From NCBI RefSeq assembly GCF_003014615.1, contig NZ_PYGI01000017.1, positions 40,957 to 104,956 of the forward strand: DNA of 64,000 bases, written 5' to 3'. The notes beneath the pieces are model-generated. The model worked only from the letters and a program-made list of their open reading frames with translations. It searched no databases and was not told where the DNA came from. The stretch is from Marinobacterium halophilum (GTDB lineage Bacteria > Pseudomonadota > Gammaproteobacteria > Pseudomonadales > Balneatricaceae). Below are positions 25,549 through 34,274 of the stretch, in pieces (the stretch's first letter is position 1; the number at the start of each line of letters is the position of its first letter). The translations under genes and the position numbers were made by a program.

Positions 25549-28179
25549 TCAAAGCTGACTCAGAATGGTTTCGTCGGTGATCTTGTTGTCCTCGGCCAGC
25601 ATAAAGGCCTTGGAAAGAACGATGGACAGGCCATGATCCCCTTCAAATGGCAGGAAAACTTGTTCAACTTTTTTATCCTTACCACGACCCGGAACGATAC
25701 ACAGATAGCGATCGTTTGGAGCGATCAGAATATTGCCACTGCCGATATGGATTTTGTAGGTATGACGCGTGCCGGTCACGAACAGGAACTTGCCCTCGAT
25801 AACGGCTTTATCGCGAATCTTAAGCCGTGGCAGCAGACGCTCCAGTACCGTTTTACGGGTCTTCGCCACTTCTGTCAGGTCACCAAAGGAGTAACTGTGC
25901 CAGTAGTCGCGATACGCCGGACGAGCATCCGGGCCGCCATCCTGCCATTCAGGATCGTTACCGACACTGGCAACACCCACAAACAGGTCCAGATCCCGCA
26001 TCACCTCCGACAAAACCAGTGGCGGAATATCGACCATGGCAATCGGTTCATCATTAGCATCCACAAAACGCAGCTGATCGGTGGCAACGTAATACCAGAT
26101 ACCGACATCATTAAAGCTGTCGTTGTCATCCAGAATCTCGTTAATCCAGAACTGCGCTTGCATGTTATAGGCCGGTAGTTGTTTGCGGGCGATCTCGCCA
26201 TCACGGCCGTCGTCGTATGCACCTAATAAGGAGTATTTCCAGCCACGCAAAGCCGCCAAGGAGTTAAACTGGTGCTGTTTCAGAATGTGTGCTGCCATCC
26301 GGTTAGAGTAAACCCGGGTGTTGATCTCGGCATCGGTCAGGATATAGATCTCACGATATGCCTGTTTGATCGGTTGACGTATTTCCAGCTGATCCAGACG
26401 ATCACGCCACGCCAGTACCTGATCGGCGTTTGAATCCAATGGGTGCCAGAAAGTGATGGTCTCGACCGTATCCAATGCCACCGGCTTACCATGCACGTCT
26501 TGCCACTGGTCGTTATTATATAGCGCGGGCTGGCCATCCAGATTCCAGATCAGTTTACGGGCGATCAGGCTAACCAGGCCATGATTGAGATAGTGTTTGG
26601 AGAAGCTTTCCGGTGTCCAGCTCATCTGCTCCAGATACAGCCGATCGATCCGGTCCCGCTGAGAAGTTGATGCCTGCTTGACCTGCTTGACCAGGTCGCG
26701 CAGTTTCTTCAGTTTGGCACTGTGTTTAGCGCTGTTTTTAACAAAAGCGGGGACTGACTTTTGCGGGTTATCATCCGGCTTATACCACTGTAGCTCGGCC
26801 GCACCCACGCCAGTATGACGCAGCACCAAGCGGTAATCGTCAAACATCTCGGTGCGCTCGCCATTGACCAGCGCAAAATCCGGGGCGGCGATCTCTTCGA
26901 TCTGGGCTGGGGTAATACCTTGTTTTGCGGCTTGCTCCTCGATATATTTCTGGATCAATTTTTGTGTATTGTTTTGACGAATACGCAACTTCAGACGTGA
27001 AAGATGGCTGATACCTTCCAGCCCTTTAGATTGCGCCAGGGTATAGATCCCGGCATTACCGACACTGGCGGCAGCTGGACCCTGTTCAGGAACTTTCTGG
27101 AAGCATTTTTCGGTCAGTAACGCGATATTTTTCAGCGTTTGGTTATCGTGGAATCGACTCAGACTCCACAGCATGCCTTTCAGCAAATTAAAGCTATGGC
27201 TCTCAATAAATTCGTAGGTTCTGTAGCTGTAGTCCTTACCGTTCGCTAGCTTAAATACAGTGTTTTTCTCTTCGACCTTGAGCTGGGCAAGCGCTGACAG
27301 CCATGTGTTAGTACGGCGTTTAAACTCGGTGATACTGATATTATCAATCAGCGTGTTGGCGGAGGTAAGAAATTTCTGTGCAGGCTTACCTCCGCTGGCA
27401 GTCGCAATATGATGAAAGTACAGATACCAGAGGTTACGCTGTTCTTCCGGTAACGTGTCCAGTTCATCTGCAAAAATACGGCCCGCCACGCCAGAGCCAA
27501 ATTCATAAGGTAGTATTTCGGCACTATCATTGCCTTCGCTATCCATGATTAAACGCTGAAGCTTTTTCGCCGCCTTACCTACAGCCTCGCCCTGAGAGTG
27601 TGCATCACTCCCTCCAATCTCACGACGAATATCTTCATGTTGAATAATCATCATAAGATCCTGTGCCTCTTTGGCATCAAGACCACAGCGCTTAATGTGT
27701 TTTTCGATCAGCATCACCAAAGCAACAAACGGGCGATCAGTTATACTGAATTTTTCTTTTGCCACGTCATCAAAGTGATAGAGGTAATGGAAAAAATAAT
27801 TGAAAGAGAAACCCGATGGAAAATCTATTCTAGTTCGCATCAAAGAATCAAGCAGATGTATGAGCACGTAATAGCGCTTGAGCTCCTGGGAACTGAAGTG
27901 ATACTCATGCGGCGGTTTGTAACTGTTAGCCTTGCTGATTATGTAACATATAAACGCCAACTTTTCATCAGAGGGTGCTTTTTTAATGCGCTCATAGTCA
28001 GGGCATTCTTTAAAGGGTAGCCGAGTAGAAGAGTAAATGTAGGTTATGTCTGCCATAATATGCTCTTCAATACGGAGCAAAGATTCTTCTATCTGCCGGA
28101 ATTCAGGACTTTCTGGATCGATAATTTTAACGGGGAGCTGATAAGTAAAACACTTGAATCGTTCAACAATGGCATTCAT
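25549..28179 (-). CDS. DUF4132 domain protein (MolR-like)
   Basis: 876 residues from ATG 28179 (AAGGAA 9 bases upstream; the TTG at 28218 has no such support). A long helical N-terminal part (to about 560) is followed by the conserved DUF4132 C-terminal region: AYREIYILTDAE, YSNRMAAHILKQHQF, ALRGWKYSLLGAYD, VMRDLDLFVGVASVGND, YWHSYSFGDLTEVAKTR, YKIHIGSGNILI and a VFLPFEGDHGLSIVLSKAF ending. Relatives include E. coli MolR and YehI; biochemical function is not established. No WGR domain is seen. It forms a two-gene unit with the 141-residue gene 66 bases upstream. Codon use is more AT-rich than in valS, suggesting acquisition. Confidence 0.85.
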   Translation of the reverse strand: MNAIVERFKCFTYQLPVKIIDPESPEFRQIEESLLRIEEHIMADITYIYSSTRLPFKECPDYERIKKAPSDEKLAFICYIISKANSYKPPHEYHFSSQELKRYYVLIHLLDSLMRTRIDFPSGFSFNYFFHYLYHFDDVAKEKFSITDRPFVALVMLIEKHIKRCGLDAKEAQDLMMIIQHEDIRREIGGSDAHSQGEAVGKAAKKLQRLIMDSEGNDSAEILPYEFGSGVAGRIFADELDTLPEEQRNLWYLYFHHIATASGGKPAQKFLTSANTLIDNISITEFKRRTNTWLSALAQLKVEEKNTVFKLANGKDYSYRTYEFIESHSFNLLKGMLWSLSRFHDNQTLKNIALLTEKCFQKVPEQGPAAASVGNAGIYTLAQSKGLEGISHLSRLKLRIRQNNTQKLIQKYIEEQAAKQGITPAQIEEIAAPDFALVNGERTEMFDDYRLVLRHTGVGAAELQWYKPDDNPQKSVPAFVKNSAKHSAKLKKLRDLVKQVKQASTSQRDRIDRLYLEQMSWTPESFSKHYLNHGLVSLIARKLIWNLDGQPALYNNDQWQDVHGKPVALDTVETITFWHPLDSNADQVLAWRDRLDQLEIRQPIKQAYREIYILTDAEINTRVYSNRMAAHILKQHQFNSLAALRGWKYSLLGAYDDGRDGEIARKQLPAYNMQAQFWINEILDDNDSFNDVGIWYYVATDQLRFVDANDEPIAMVDIPPLVLSEVMRDLDLFVGVASVGNDPEWQDGGPDARPAYRDYWHSYSFGDLTEVAKTRKTVLERLLPRLKIRDKAVIEGKFLFVTGTRHTYKIHIGSGNILIAPNDRYLCIVPGRGKDKKVEQVFLPFEGDHGLSIVLSKAFMLAEDNKITDETILSQL

Positions 28180-28245
28180 TTGATCATGTTCCTTATTATG
28201 AGAGAACTCTGGTGTCAATTTTTACACTCGGAGCCTCAATCCTTT

Positions 28246-28671
28246 TTATCCACCCACCAATGGTGTTAGTTTGATAAAAGAAACTAGAGTATCAGCTTTA
28301 ATATCAATTTCTTGTGTCAGTTCTTCTACCTGAATATCATCGATCAAAATAAAAAAACCATTACTTTGAAAGGCCTTGAGTGCCACATCGATCTGCTTTT
28401 CCAGATCTACCAATTTTCGGCCTGAACTTTTAGCCTGAGTGGCATTGTTTAGCTGCTTTTCCAGATCCGTAGGCTGTACCAGATAGTGCCGGGTATCATG
28501 AGTACCGTACTCAGTCGCTTTGTGGTTGTACTGCACCACCTCTTGAGTCACGCGTTCAGTGATAATATCACTCACCGAAATTCGAATCCGGTCAAAATTG
28601 ATTTTCAGCTCATTGGCGACGGTGCCAAAAGCGTTCTCGTCTCGAATATGCAACACATGAGTTGCCAGCAT
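28246..28671 (-). CDS. Small partner protein of the DUF4132 gene, ending in Leu-Val-Gly-Gly
   Basis: 141 residues from ATG 28671 (GGGAG upstream). I do not recognise a named family. The N-terminal half is charged and mixed; residues 66-90 look helical (TDLEKQLNNATQAKSSGRKL); the last 35 residues read like beta strands (FFILIDDIQVEELT ... TLVSFIKLTPLVGG). The exact C-terminal Gly-Gly and the strand before it recall ubiquitin-like/MoaD-ThiS tails, but no E1-like or JAB protease gene lies nearby, so that is only a hint. It is cotranscribed with DUF4132 and probably works with it. Confidence 0.72.
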   Translation of the reverse strand: MLATHVLHIRDENAFGTVANELKINFDRIRISVSDIITERVTQEVVQYNHKATEYGTHDTRHYLVQPTDLEKQLNNATQAKSSGRKLVDLEKQIDVALKAFQSNGFFILIDDIQVEELTQEIDIKADTLVSFIKLTPLVGG

Positions 28672-28880
28672 TTTTGATATCTCCCTGATAAGCTGGATTC
28701 AAACAATAAGTGCGACTCGCGGACCAATTTTAACAGCTTGTAATGCTGTTCAGATACGGGGGAGTAATTTTCTGAAATTGTGTTGTTGAGGACATTAACA
28801 CAGGATTTTTGTGTTTGTGTTAGCCGGTGTATTAGGTTGCAGCTACAGCAGGGGGCAGCGACAATGGTGTCATATAAGCA

Positions 28881-30017
28881 ATGGATGATGGTATGACACT
28901 ACAGGTGGATTCGACTCCACCGGCTCTGGACAGAGCTGGAGAGCAATTGCGGCTCAGTGGCCATTGGACACTGGCGCAACACGGCATGCTAAAGCAGTTA
29001 CTTGCGGCTACGCCCGTACCTTCAGGCGCGATCAGCCTTGGCGGGATTGAAGGGCTGGATACGGCGGGTGCAACTCTGTTGGCGCAGTGGCTGGGCGTTG
29101 ATCGGTTGGAGCAGGCCATCGCTGCCGACTCCGCGCTGCAGCCTGAGCGCAGGGCTTTGCTGGAGACGTTGGTCAAGGCCTTGCGCCGTGAGCCAGCGCC
29201 GGTGGCAGAAACGGTATCGCCGCTGGTGCAGGCGCTGACGCTGCTGGGTCAGCAAACCGAACAGCTGGCGCGCCATTTTTGGCAGCTCAGCGGCTTTATC
29301 GGTCTGGTGCTGCAGAGCCTTATGGGCATTCTGTTCCGCCCCGGACGCTGGCGCATGACCGCCTGGGTCAACCAGGTGCATCAAACCGGTCTTAACGCCG
29401 TGCCTATCGTGGCCCTGCTCACCTTTCTGGTCGGTGCGGTGGTCGCCTTTCTCGGGGCGACGGTACTGGGTGAGTTTGGTGCCGAGATCTACACCGTGAA
29501 TCTGGTGGCGTATTCCTTCCTGCGTGAATTCGGTGTGCTGCTGGCCGCGATCCTGCTGGCCGGTCGTACCGCCAGTGCTTTCACCGCACAGATCGGTTCG
29601 ATGAAAGCCAACGAAGAGCTGGATGCCCTGCGCACCTTGGGTTTGAACCCGATTGAGCTATTGGTGATCCCGAGGGTGTTGGCGCTGCTGATCACCTTGC
29701 CGCTGTTGACCTTCGTGGCGGTGATGTCCGGCTTGGCGGGTGGCGCACTGGTGTCGCTGGTGGCGCTGGATATCCCGTTGGGGCAGTATCTGGGCATTCT
29801 GGCGGACGTACCGCTGAAGCATTATATAGTCGGCCTGGCCAAGGCCCCGATCTTTGCCTTCGTGGTGGCGGTGATCGGCTGTATGGAAGGCTTCAAGGTC
29901 AGCGGCAGTGCCGAGTCGGTGGGCCGTCATACCACCTCCAGCGTGGTACAGTCGATCTTCATGGTGATTCTGCTGGATGCGGTCGCCGCACTGTTTTGCA
30001 TGGAGATGGGCTGGTGA
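28881..30017 (+). CDS. MlaE-like ABC permease with N-terminal STAS-type domain
   Basis: 378 residues. Residues 1-100 look like a STAS-type domain (ISLGGIEGLDTAGATLLAQWL) fused ahead of a five- to six-span MlaE/YrbE permease (NAVPIVALLTFLVGAVVAFLG, GRTASAFTAQIGSMKANEELDAL, the family's coupling motif). In E. coli MlaE and MlaB are separate; fused STAS-permeases are known. Together with the ATPase, MCE protein and lipoprotein that follow it would make an inner-membrane phospholipid or hydrophobic-compound transport machine. ATG 28893 is an alternative start. Confidence 0.9.
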   Translation: MDDGMTLQVDSTPPALDRAGEQLRLSGHWTLAQHGMLKQLLAATPVPSGAISLGGIEGLDTAGATLLAQWLGVDRLEQAIAADSALQPERRALLETLVKALRREPAPVAETVSPLVQALTLLGQQTEQLARHFWQLSGFIGLVLQSLMGILFRPGRWRMTAWVNQVHQTGLNAVPIVALLTFLVGAVVAFLGATVLGEFGAEIYTVNLVAYSFLREFGVLLAAILLAGRTASAFTAQIGSMKANEELDALRTLGLNPIELLVIPRVLALLITLPLLTFVAVMSGLAGGALVSLVALDIPLGQYLGILADVPLKHYIVGLAKAPIFAFVVAVIGCMEGFKVSGSAESVGRHTTSSVVQSIFMVILLDAVAALFCMEMGW

Positions 30018-30793
30018 GCGAACGACAGACATTGATTGAAGTTCGTGGCCTGTGTAACCGTTTCGGCCGCAACTCGGTACATGAAAATCTCGACCTGGAC
30101 CTGTATCGAGGTGAAATTCTCGGCGTAGTGGGTGGCTCGGGTACCGGCAAATCGGTGCTGCTGCGCTCCATTGTTGGTTTGATCAGGCCCAGTGAAGGCG
30201 AGGTACGGCTGTTTGGCCAGAACCTGCTGACGCTGCCGGCTGCTGAACGTTCCCGGCTGGAGCAGCGCATGGGTGTGCTGTTTCAGGGTGGGGCGCTGTT
30301 CAGCTCCCTGACCGTGCGCGAAAACGTGGCGCTACCGCTGATTGAGCATGCCGGGCTGTCGCGCAAGGACGCCGAGGAACTGGCCGAAGTGAAGCTGGCG
30401 CTGTCGGGATTGGCGGCACATGCCGGTGATCTGTATCCGGCATCCTTGTCCGGCGGCATGGTCAAACGTGCCTCGCTGGCCCGTGCGCTGGCGCTGGACC
30501 CGGATGTGGTCTTTCTGGATGAGCCGACGGCGGGCCTTGACCCCATCGGCGCTGCGGATTTCGACCAGCTGTTGCTGACCCTGCGCAATGCCCTGGGGCT
30601 GACCGTGTTTATGGTCACCCACGATCTTGACTCGCTGTGGACCGCCTGTGACCGCATCGCGGTGCTATCGCAGAAGCGGGTGCTGGTGGCGGATACGCCG
30701 GAACGGGTCGCGGATTACGACAATCCCTGGATTCAGAACTATTTCAACGGCCCACGTGGCCGCGCCGCCTACCGTGCGGTCAATGGGAGTTGA
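30014..30793 (+). CDS. MlaF-like ABC transporter ATP-binding protein
   Basis: 259 residues from GTG 30014, which overlaps the permease stop by four bases (GTGA), with GGAG 7 bases upstream. Walker A is GGSGTGKS, signature LSGGMVKRASLARAL, Walker B VVFLDEPTAGLDP, H-loop VTHDLDS. LSGGM is the typical signature of MlaF-type ATPases. It powers the STAS-permease encoded just upstream. Confidence 0.94.
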   Translation: MSERQTLIEVRGLCNRFGRNSVHENLDLDLYRGEILGVVGGSGTGKSVLLRSIVGLIRPSEGEVRLFGQNLLTLPAAERSRLEQRMGVLFQGGALFSSLTVRENVALPLIEHAGLSRKDAEELAEVKLALSGLAAHAGDLYPASLSGGMVKRASLARALALDPDVVFLDEPTAGLDPIGAADFDQLLLTLRNALGLTVFMVTHDLDSLWTACDRIAVLSQKRVLVADTPERVADYDNPWIQNYFNGPRGRAAYRAVNGS

Positions 30794-30794
30794 T

Positions 30795-31712
30795 ATGGAA
30801 ACACGTGCACATCATGTAATCATCGGGTTGTTTACCCTGTTGGGGCTGCTGTTGGCGCTGGGCTTTGGCGTCTGGCTGGTTAAGTCGGGGCAGCAGCAGG
30901 AAACCAAAAGTTATCGGGTGGTATTCGAAGAAGCAGTGACCGGTCTGACCGTCGGCAGTCTGGTGCAGTACAACGGCCTGCGAGTGGGTGAGGTGCGTCA
31001 GTTGCAACTGGACCCGGCCGATCCGCGTCGTGTGCTGGCGGATATGGACGTGAGTGCTGCCACGCCGATCAATCAGGGTACCCGTGCCCGTCTGGCCATT
31101 GCCAACATTACCGGTGCCGCCAATATTCTGCTCAGTACCGACAACCCGCAGGCACCGCCGCTGGCGCGCAACGGGGACGAGCCGCCGTTGCTGGTGGCCG
31201 AACCGTCGCCGATCGGGGCGCTGCTGGGTAACGGCGAAGCCCTGCTGACCGGTGTGAACGAGCTGGTGGCGCAAGGCACCCAGTTGCTGTCGCCGGAGAA
31301 CATCGGCCGTATCAGCCAGATTATCCACAATCTTGAACAGGTATCCGACGAGCTGGTGGAGTCCCGTGCCGGTGTGGGTGAAACCCTGAATGCACTGACC
31401 GCTGTCGCTGGAGAGGCGCAGGCGGTGATGCGGGAAGCGCGTACTTTGCTGGCCGAGCGTGGCGAACCGATGCTGGCCGATGGCCAGAAGGCGATGCAGG
31501 CACTGGCGCAGAGCGGTCAGCAGCTGGAGCAATTGCTGAACCGCAACACGGGTGCGCTGGACAGCGGCCTGCAGGGCATGGCCGAGATCGGCCCGGTGAT
31601 GCAGGAACTGCAGCGCAGCCTGGGCACGTTGAACCGTATACTGTCACGGTTGGAAGAAGATCCAGCCGGTTACCTGATCGGCAAGCCACCGGCCCATGAA
31701 TTCACCCCCTGA
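30795..31712 (+). CDS. MCE-domain (MlaD-like) periplasmic lipid-binding protein
   Basis: 305 residues from ATG 30795, one base after the ATPase stop. One N-terminal membrane anchor (IGLFTLLGLLLALGFGVWLV), an MCE domain at about 35-115 (YRVVFEEAVTGLTVGSLVQYNGLRVGEVR), then a long helical region with heptad-like repeats (150-290) that in relatives forms a tube or needle. MCE rings carry lipids across the periplasm. The single MCE domain and long helices resemble PqiB/LetB relatives less than MlaD-with-tail proteins. Confidence 0.93.
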   Translation: METRAHHVIIGLFTLLGLLLALGFGVWLVKSGQQQETKSYRVVFEEAVTGLTVGSLVQYNGLRVGEVRQLQLDPADPRRVLADMDVSAATPINQGTRARLAIANITGAANILLSTDNPQAPPLARNGDEPPLLVAEPSPIGALLGNGEALLTGVNELVAQGTQLLSPENIGRISQIIHNLEQVSDELVESRAGVGETLNALTAVAGEAQAVMREARTLLAERGEPMLADGQKAMQALAQSGQQLEQLLNRNTGALDSGLQGMAEIGPVMQELQRSLGTLNRILSRLEEDPAGYLIGKPPAHEFTP

Positions 31713-31722
31713 GAGGTAGACG

Positions 31723-32346
31723 ATGTTGCAACCGATACAACGACTGGTCCTGTTGTCGCTGCTGGCCCTGACTACAACTGCCTGCAGCTTGCTGCCCGCG
31801 TCTGATCCGGTACAGAGCTGGACGCCGGCACCTGCGCCGGTCACGACGGACACGGCCGTGCAATTGAGCGACCTGCGTGTACTACGCCCACAGGCGCAGG
31901 ATCTGCTTAACGGCAATCATATGCTGGTGGTGCCCCAGGGACGTCCCGTCAGCGTATACAAGAATGCACGCTGGAGTGCGCCGATACCCAACCTGTGGCG
32001 CGACCATCTGGTCGATGCCCTGCAACGCGACAGCCGTTTTGCCCGCATCAGCAGTGATGAAATACGGGTCGCCGCACGTTACGAACTGGTCAGTCGGCTG
32101 GACCGGTTTCAGACCGAGTACCCGGAGGGGCAGCCGGTGGTAGTGATCCGTGGGTATCTGCAATTGGTGGATGCCAGCAGCCGCGCCATCATTGCCGAAC
32201 GCGCACTGGAACTGAGCCGTCCCGCGGACAGTGCAGAGGTATCGGCGGTGGTTGAAGCGTTCTCTGCGCTGATGGCACAGTCTGCCGAAGAAGTGCGGGA
32301 CTGGCTGTTGGCGGCGGGTACGCAGGCGGTTGAGGCCGCGCGTTGA
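31723..32346 (+). CDS. ABC-transport auxiliary lipoprotein (PqiC/DUF330-like)
   Basis: 207 residues. A lipoprotein signal with lipobox LTTTAC (Cys21) predicts outer-membrane anchoring. The body (PVQSWTPAP, RDHLVDALQRDSRFARISS, RGYLQLVDASSRAIIAERAL) is the ABC-type auxiliary lipoprotein domain found with MCE operons, where it links the MCE tube to the outer membrane. It starts 10 bases after the MCE stop (GAGAGG site) and completes the four-gene unit. Confidence 0.88.
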   Translation: MLQPIQRLVLLSLLALTTTACSLLPASDPVQSWTPAPAPVTTDTAVQLSDLRVLRPQAQDLLNGNHMLVVPQGRPVSVYKNARWSAPIPNLWRDHLVDALQRDSRFARISSDEIRVAARYELVSRLDRFQTEYPEGQPVVVIRGYLQLVDASSRAIIAERALELSRPADSAEVSAVVEAFSALMAQSAEEVRDWLLAAGTQAVEAAR

Positions 32347-32392
32347 ACGGGCACTCCAGCCAACCCAGATAATCAGGATTAAAGGTGCAGTG

Positions 32393-33259
32393 ATGAGTTA
32401 CAAGAAGCTAACCCCGGAAGAGCAGTACGTCATTCTGCAGAAGGGAACCGAGCGTCCGTTTACCGGACAATACGATGACTTCTTCGAGACCGGCGTCTAT
32501 ACCTGCAAGCAGTGTGGTGCGCCGCTGTACCGTTCGGAAGACAAGTTCCCGTCGCACTGTGGCTGGCCCAGTTTTGATGACGAAATCGAAGGCGCTGTTC
32601 GCCGTGAAGTGGATGCGGATGGCCGCCGTACCGAAATTCTCTGTGCCAACTGCGATGGCCATCTGGGGCATGTATTCGAAGGCGAGATGCTGACACGCAA
32701 GAATACGCGCCATTGCGTCAACTCCATCTCCATGGATTTTGTCAGTGCCGAAGCGTTGGCGCAGCAGCAGGGCGGCAATTTGAAAACTGCCTACTTCGCC
32801 GGTGGCTGTTTCTGGGGCGTAGAACACCTGCTGCAACAGCAGCCGGGTGTGGTGTCGGTGGTGTCCGGTTACATGGGTGGCCATGTGGATAACCCGAGTT
32901 ATGAACAGGTCTGCGGCAAGCACACGGGCCATCTGGAAACCGTTGAAGTGTTGTATGACCCGGCCATCATCAGCTTTGAAACGCTGGCCAAACTGTTCTT
33001 CGAAATCCACGACCCCACGCAGGACAATGGTCAGGGACCGGATATCGGGCCGCAGTACGGTTCTGCCATCTTCGTGCATGATGACACGGAGCGTGGCATC
33101 AGCGAGCAGCTGATCGCCGAGCTGGAAAACAAGGGTTACGACGTGGTCACACAGGTATTGCCGATGGTCCCGTTCTGGCGCGCTGAAGAGTTTCATCAGG
33201 ACTATTACGTGCGTACCGGCAAGACACCCTATTGCCACCGCTACCAGAAACGTTTCTAA
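32393..33259 (+). CDS. msrAB: Fused methionine sulfoxide reductase MsrB-MsrA
   Basis: 288 residues from ATG 32393; the upstream extension has no leader. Residues 1-120 are MsrB (reduces Met-R-sulfoxide): structural zinc CxxC pairs Cys38/41 and Cys84/87, HCGWPSFD, and catalytic Cys108 in RHCVNSISMDF. Residues 130-288 are MsrA (Met-S-sulfoxide): GGCFWGVE with catalytic Cys139, GHLETVEVLYDP and the HQDYY region. The B-A order is less common than A-B in fusions. No signal peptide, so cytoplasmic. A GGGGCTG/CAGCCCC hairpin (33281-33308) follows. Confidence 0.95.
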   Translation: MSYKKLTPEEQYVILQKGTERPFTGQYDDFFETGVYTCKQCGAPLYRSEDKFPSHCGWPSFDDEIEGAVRREVDADGRRTEILCANCDGHLGHVFEGEMLTRKNTRHCVNSISMDFVSAEALAQQQGGNLKTAYFAGGCFWGVEHLLQQQPGVVSVVSGYMGGHVDNPSYEQVCGKHTGHLETVEVLYDPAIISFETLAKLFFEIHDPTQDNGQGPDIGPQYGSAIFVHDDTERGISEQLIAELENKGYDVVTQVLPMVPFWRAEEFHQDYYVRTGKTPYCHRYQKRF

Positions 33260-33280
33260 CAATAGTGCCTTCTGAGATTG

Positions 33281-33308
33281 GGGGCTGATCTGCGACAGCA
33301 GCAGCCCC
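33281..33308. terminator. Hairpin between convergent msrAB and DUF3750 genes
   Basis: GGGGCTG / CAGCCCC, 7-bp stem with a 14-base loop and no T-run; likely a weak bidirectional terminator. Confidence 0.45.
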
Positions 33309-33318
33309 TGACTCGACC

Positions 33319-33852
33319 TCAGTCAGCCCAACCTGAACCTATGGCTCTGAACGGCAGTTTCAATTGCAGGCCTGGCACTTTTTGTGCGATCCAGGCTGGG
33401 AATGTATTGCTGTTGGGACCTGGGAAAATACGGTATTCGTGCTTCCAGGGGTAATCCTCGGCGGCAGACGCTATCTGGCTGATCAGTTCATCCACGCCTT
33501 CACCACGGCGGTCCAGAATGAGTTCAGGCTCGGCGCCGAACCAGAGGCGATCAGGAGTGTCCTGTTCGATGCGTAGCACCGGCAGGCCACTTCCTTCACG
33601 CCAGCCAATGACTTCGTACACAGTGTATTGGTCAGCATTGTGTGGTTTAAGCGCAATCCAGGTATGCACAGCGAAGATACCTCGCCAGCCCCAGGCATCA
33701 GCGGCATAAACCTGTATCACCGGCTCCGGTGTCGTCTGCGGATCAGGAGCGATGCCAGCACTGGCCCGACTGGCTGTTCTCCAATCATTGTTGGCACAGG
33801 CCGTTAGCAGCGGCAGCAGCATGAGCAGCAGCAGGTGTTTCGGTTTCATCAT
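33319..33852 (-). CDS. DUF3750 family lipoprotein
   Basis: 177 residues from ATG 33852 (AGGAGG 8 bases upstream; ATG 33849 follows directly). Lipobox LLTAC gives a predicted lipidated Cys near residue 19. The body has AWGWRGIFAVHTWIALKPHNA, VYEVIGWREGSGLPVLRI and GPNSNTFPAWIAQKVPGLQLKLPFRAIGSGW, which are the conserved blocks of DUF3750; the NSNTF block suggests a papain-like or NlpC-related fold, but no activity is proven. Single gene. Confidence 0.86.
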   Translation of the reverse strand: MMKPKHLLLLMLLPLLTACANNDWRTASRASAGIAPDPQTTPEPVIQVYAADAWGWRGIFAVHTWIALKPHNADQYTVYEVIGWREGSGLPVLRIEQDTPDRLWFGAEPELILDRRGEGVDELISQIASAAEDYPWKHEYRIFPGPNSNTFPAWIAQKVPGLQLKLPFRAIGSGWAD

Positions 33853-34274
33853 GGATGGGTCCTCCTTATCACAGATACGCACATCAGCTGTCACCTCGAA
33901 CTTGTGGATAAAGTGCACCAGCTTTATGTGCTTTTATACAGTGTATTAGGTGCCGGTTGATATATATGCTCGTTTTGTTACCGGATTATGCTCATTTTCT
34001 GCTGGTAACGCATGGGAGATTGGTACAATATCAAGGCATTATGGAATGGCCGTTGCGTGATACTGCGCACGGCAAAGCAGAATAACGCGCACGCTTTTTT
34101 TCATCGGAAGAGAATAGCTGTGATGTCTAAATAATCCTTTCTCTTCAGTTGCTTACATGAGTGTTGCATTTTTTACGGTGCGATTAAATGCGCATGTGCA
34201 ATATCATAATGTTAGGCAAGTTGGTCAAAAACACATCTTTTGCAATTATTTTATAGGGATATGGATAAGGACTT
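33853..34274. other. Gene-free stretch ending in the left border of the cassette array
   Basis: 422 bases, AT-rich in the second half. No convincing ORF. At 34211-34217 it holds GTTAGGC inside ATAATGTTAGGCAAG, a perfect match to the integron core site GTTRRRY, which would mark the recombination point in front of the first cassette. No complete attI or attC structure could be drawn around it. No integrase gene is present. A small ribosome site (AAGGA) precedes the AIPR start at 34275. Confidence 0.5.

Noticed and set aside
27598..28020. 140-codon open frame on the plus strand
   Set aside because: Antisense to the DUF4132 gene; no homology or ribosome site.
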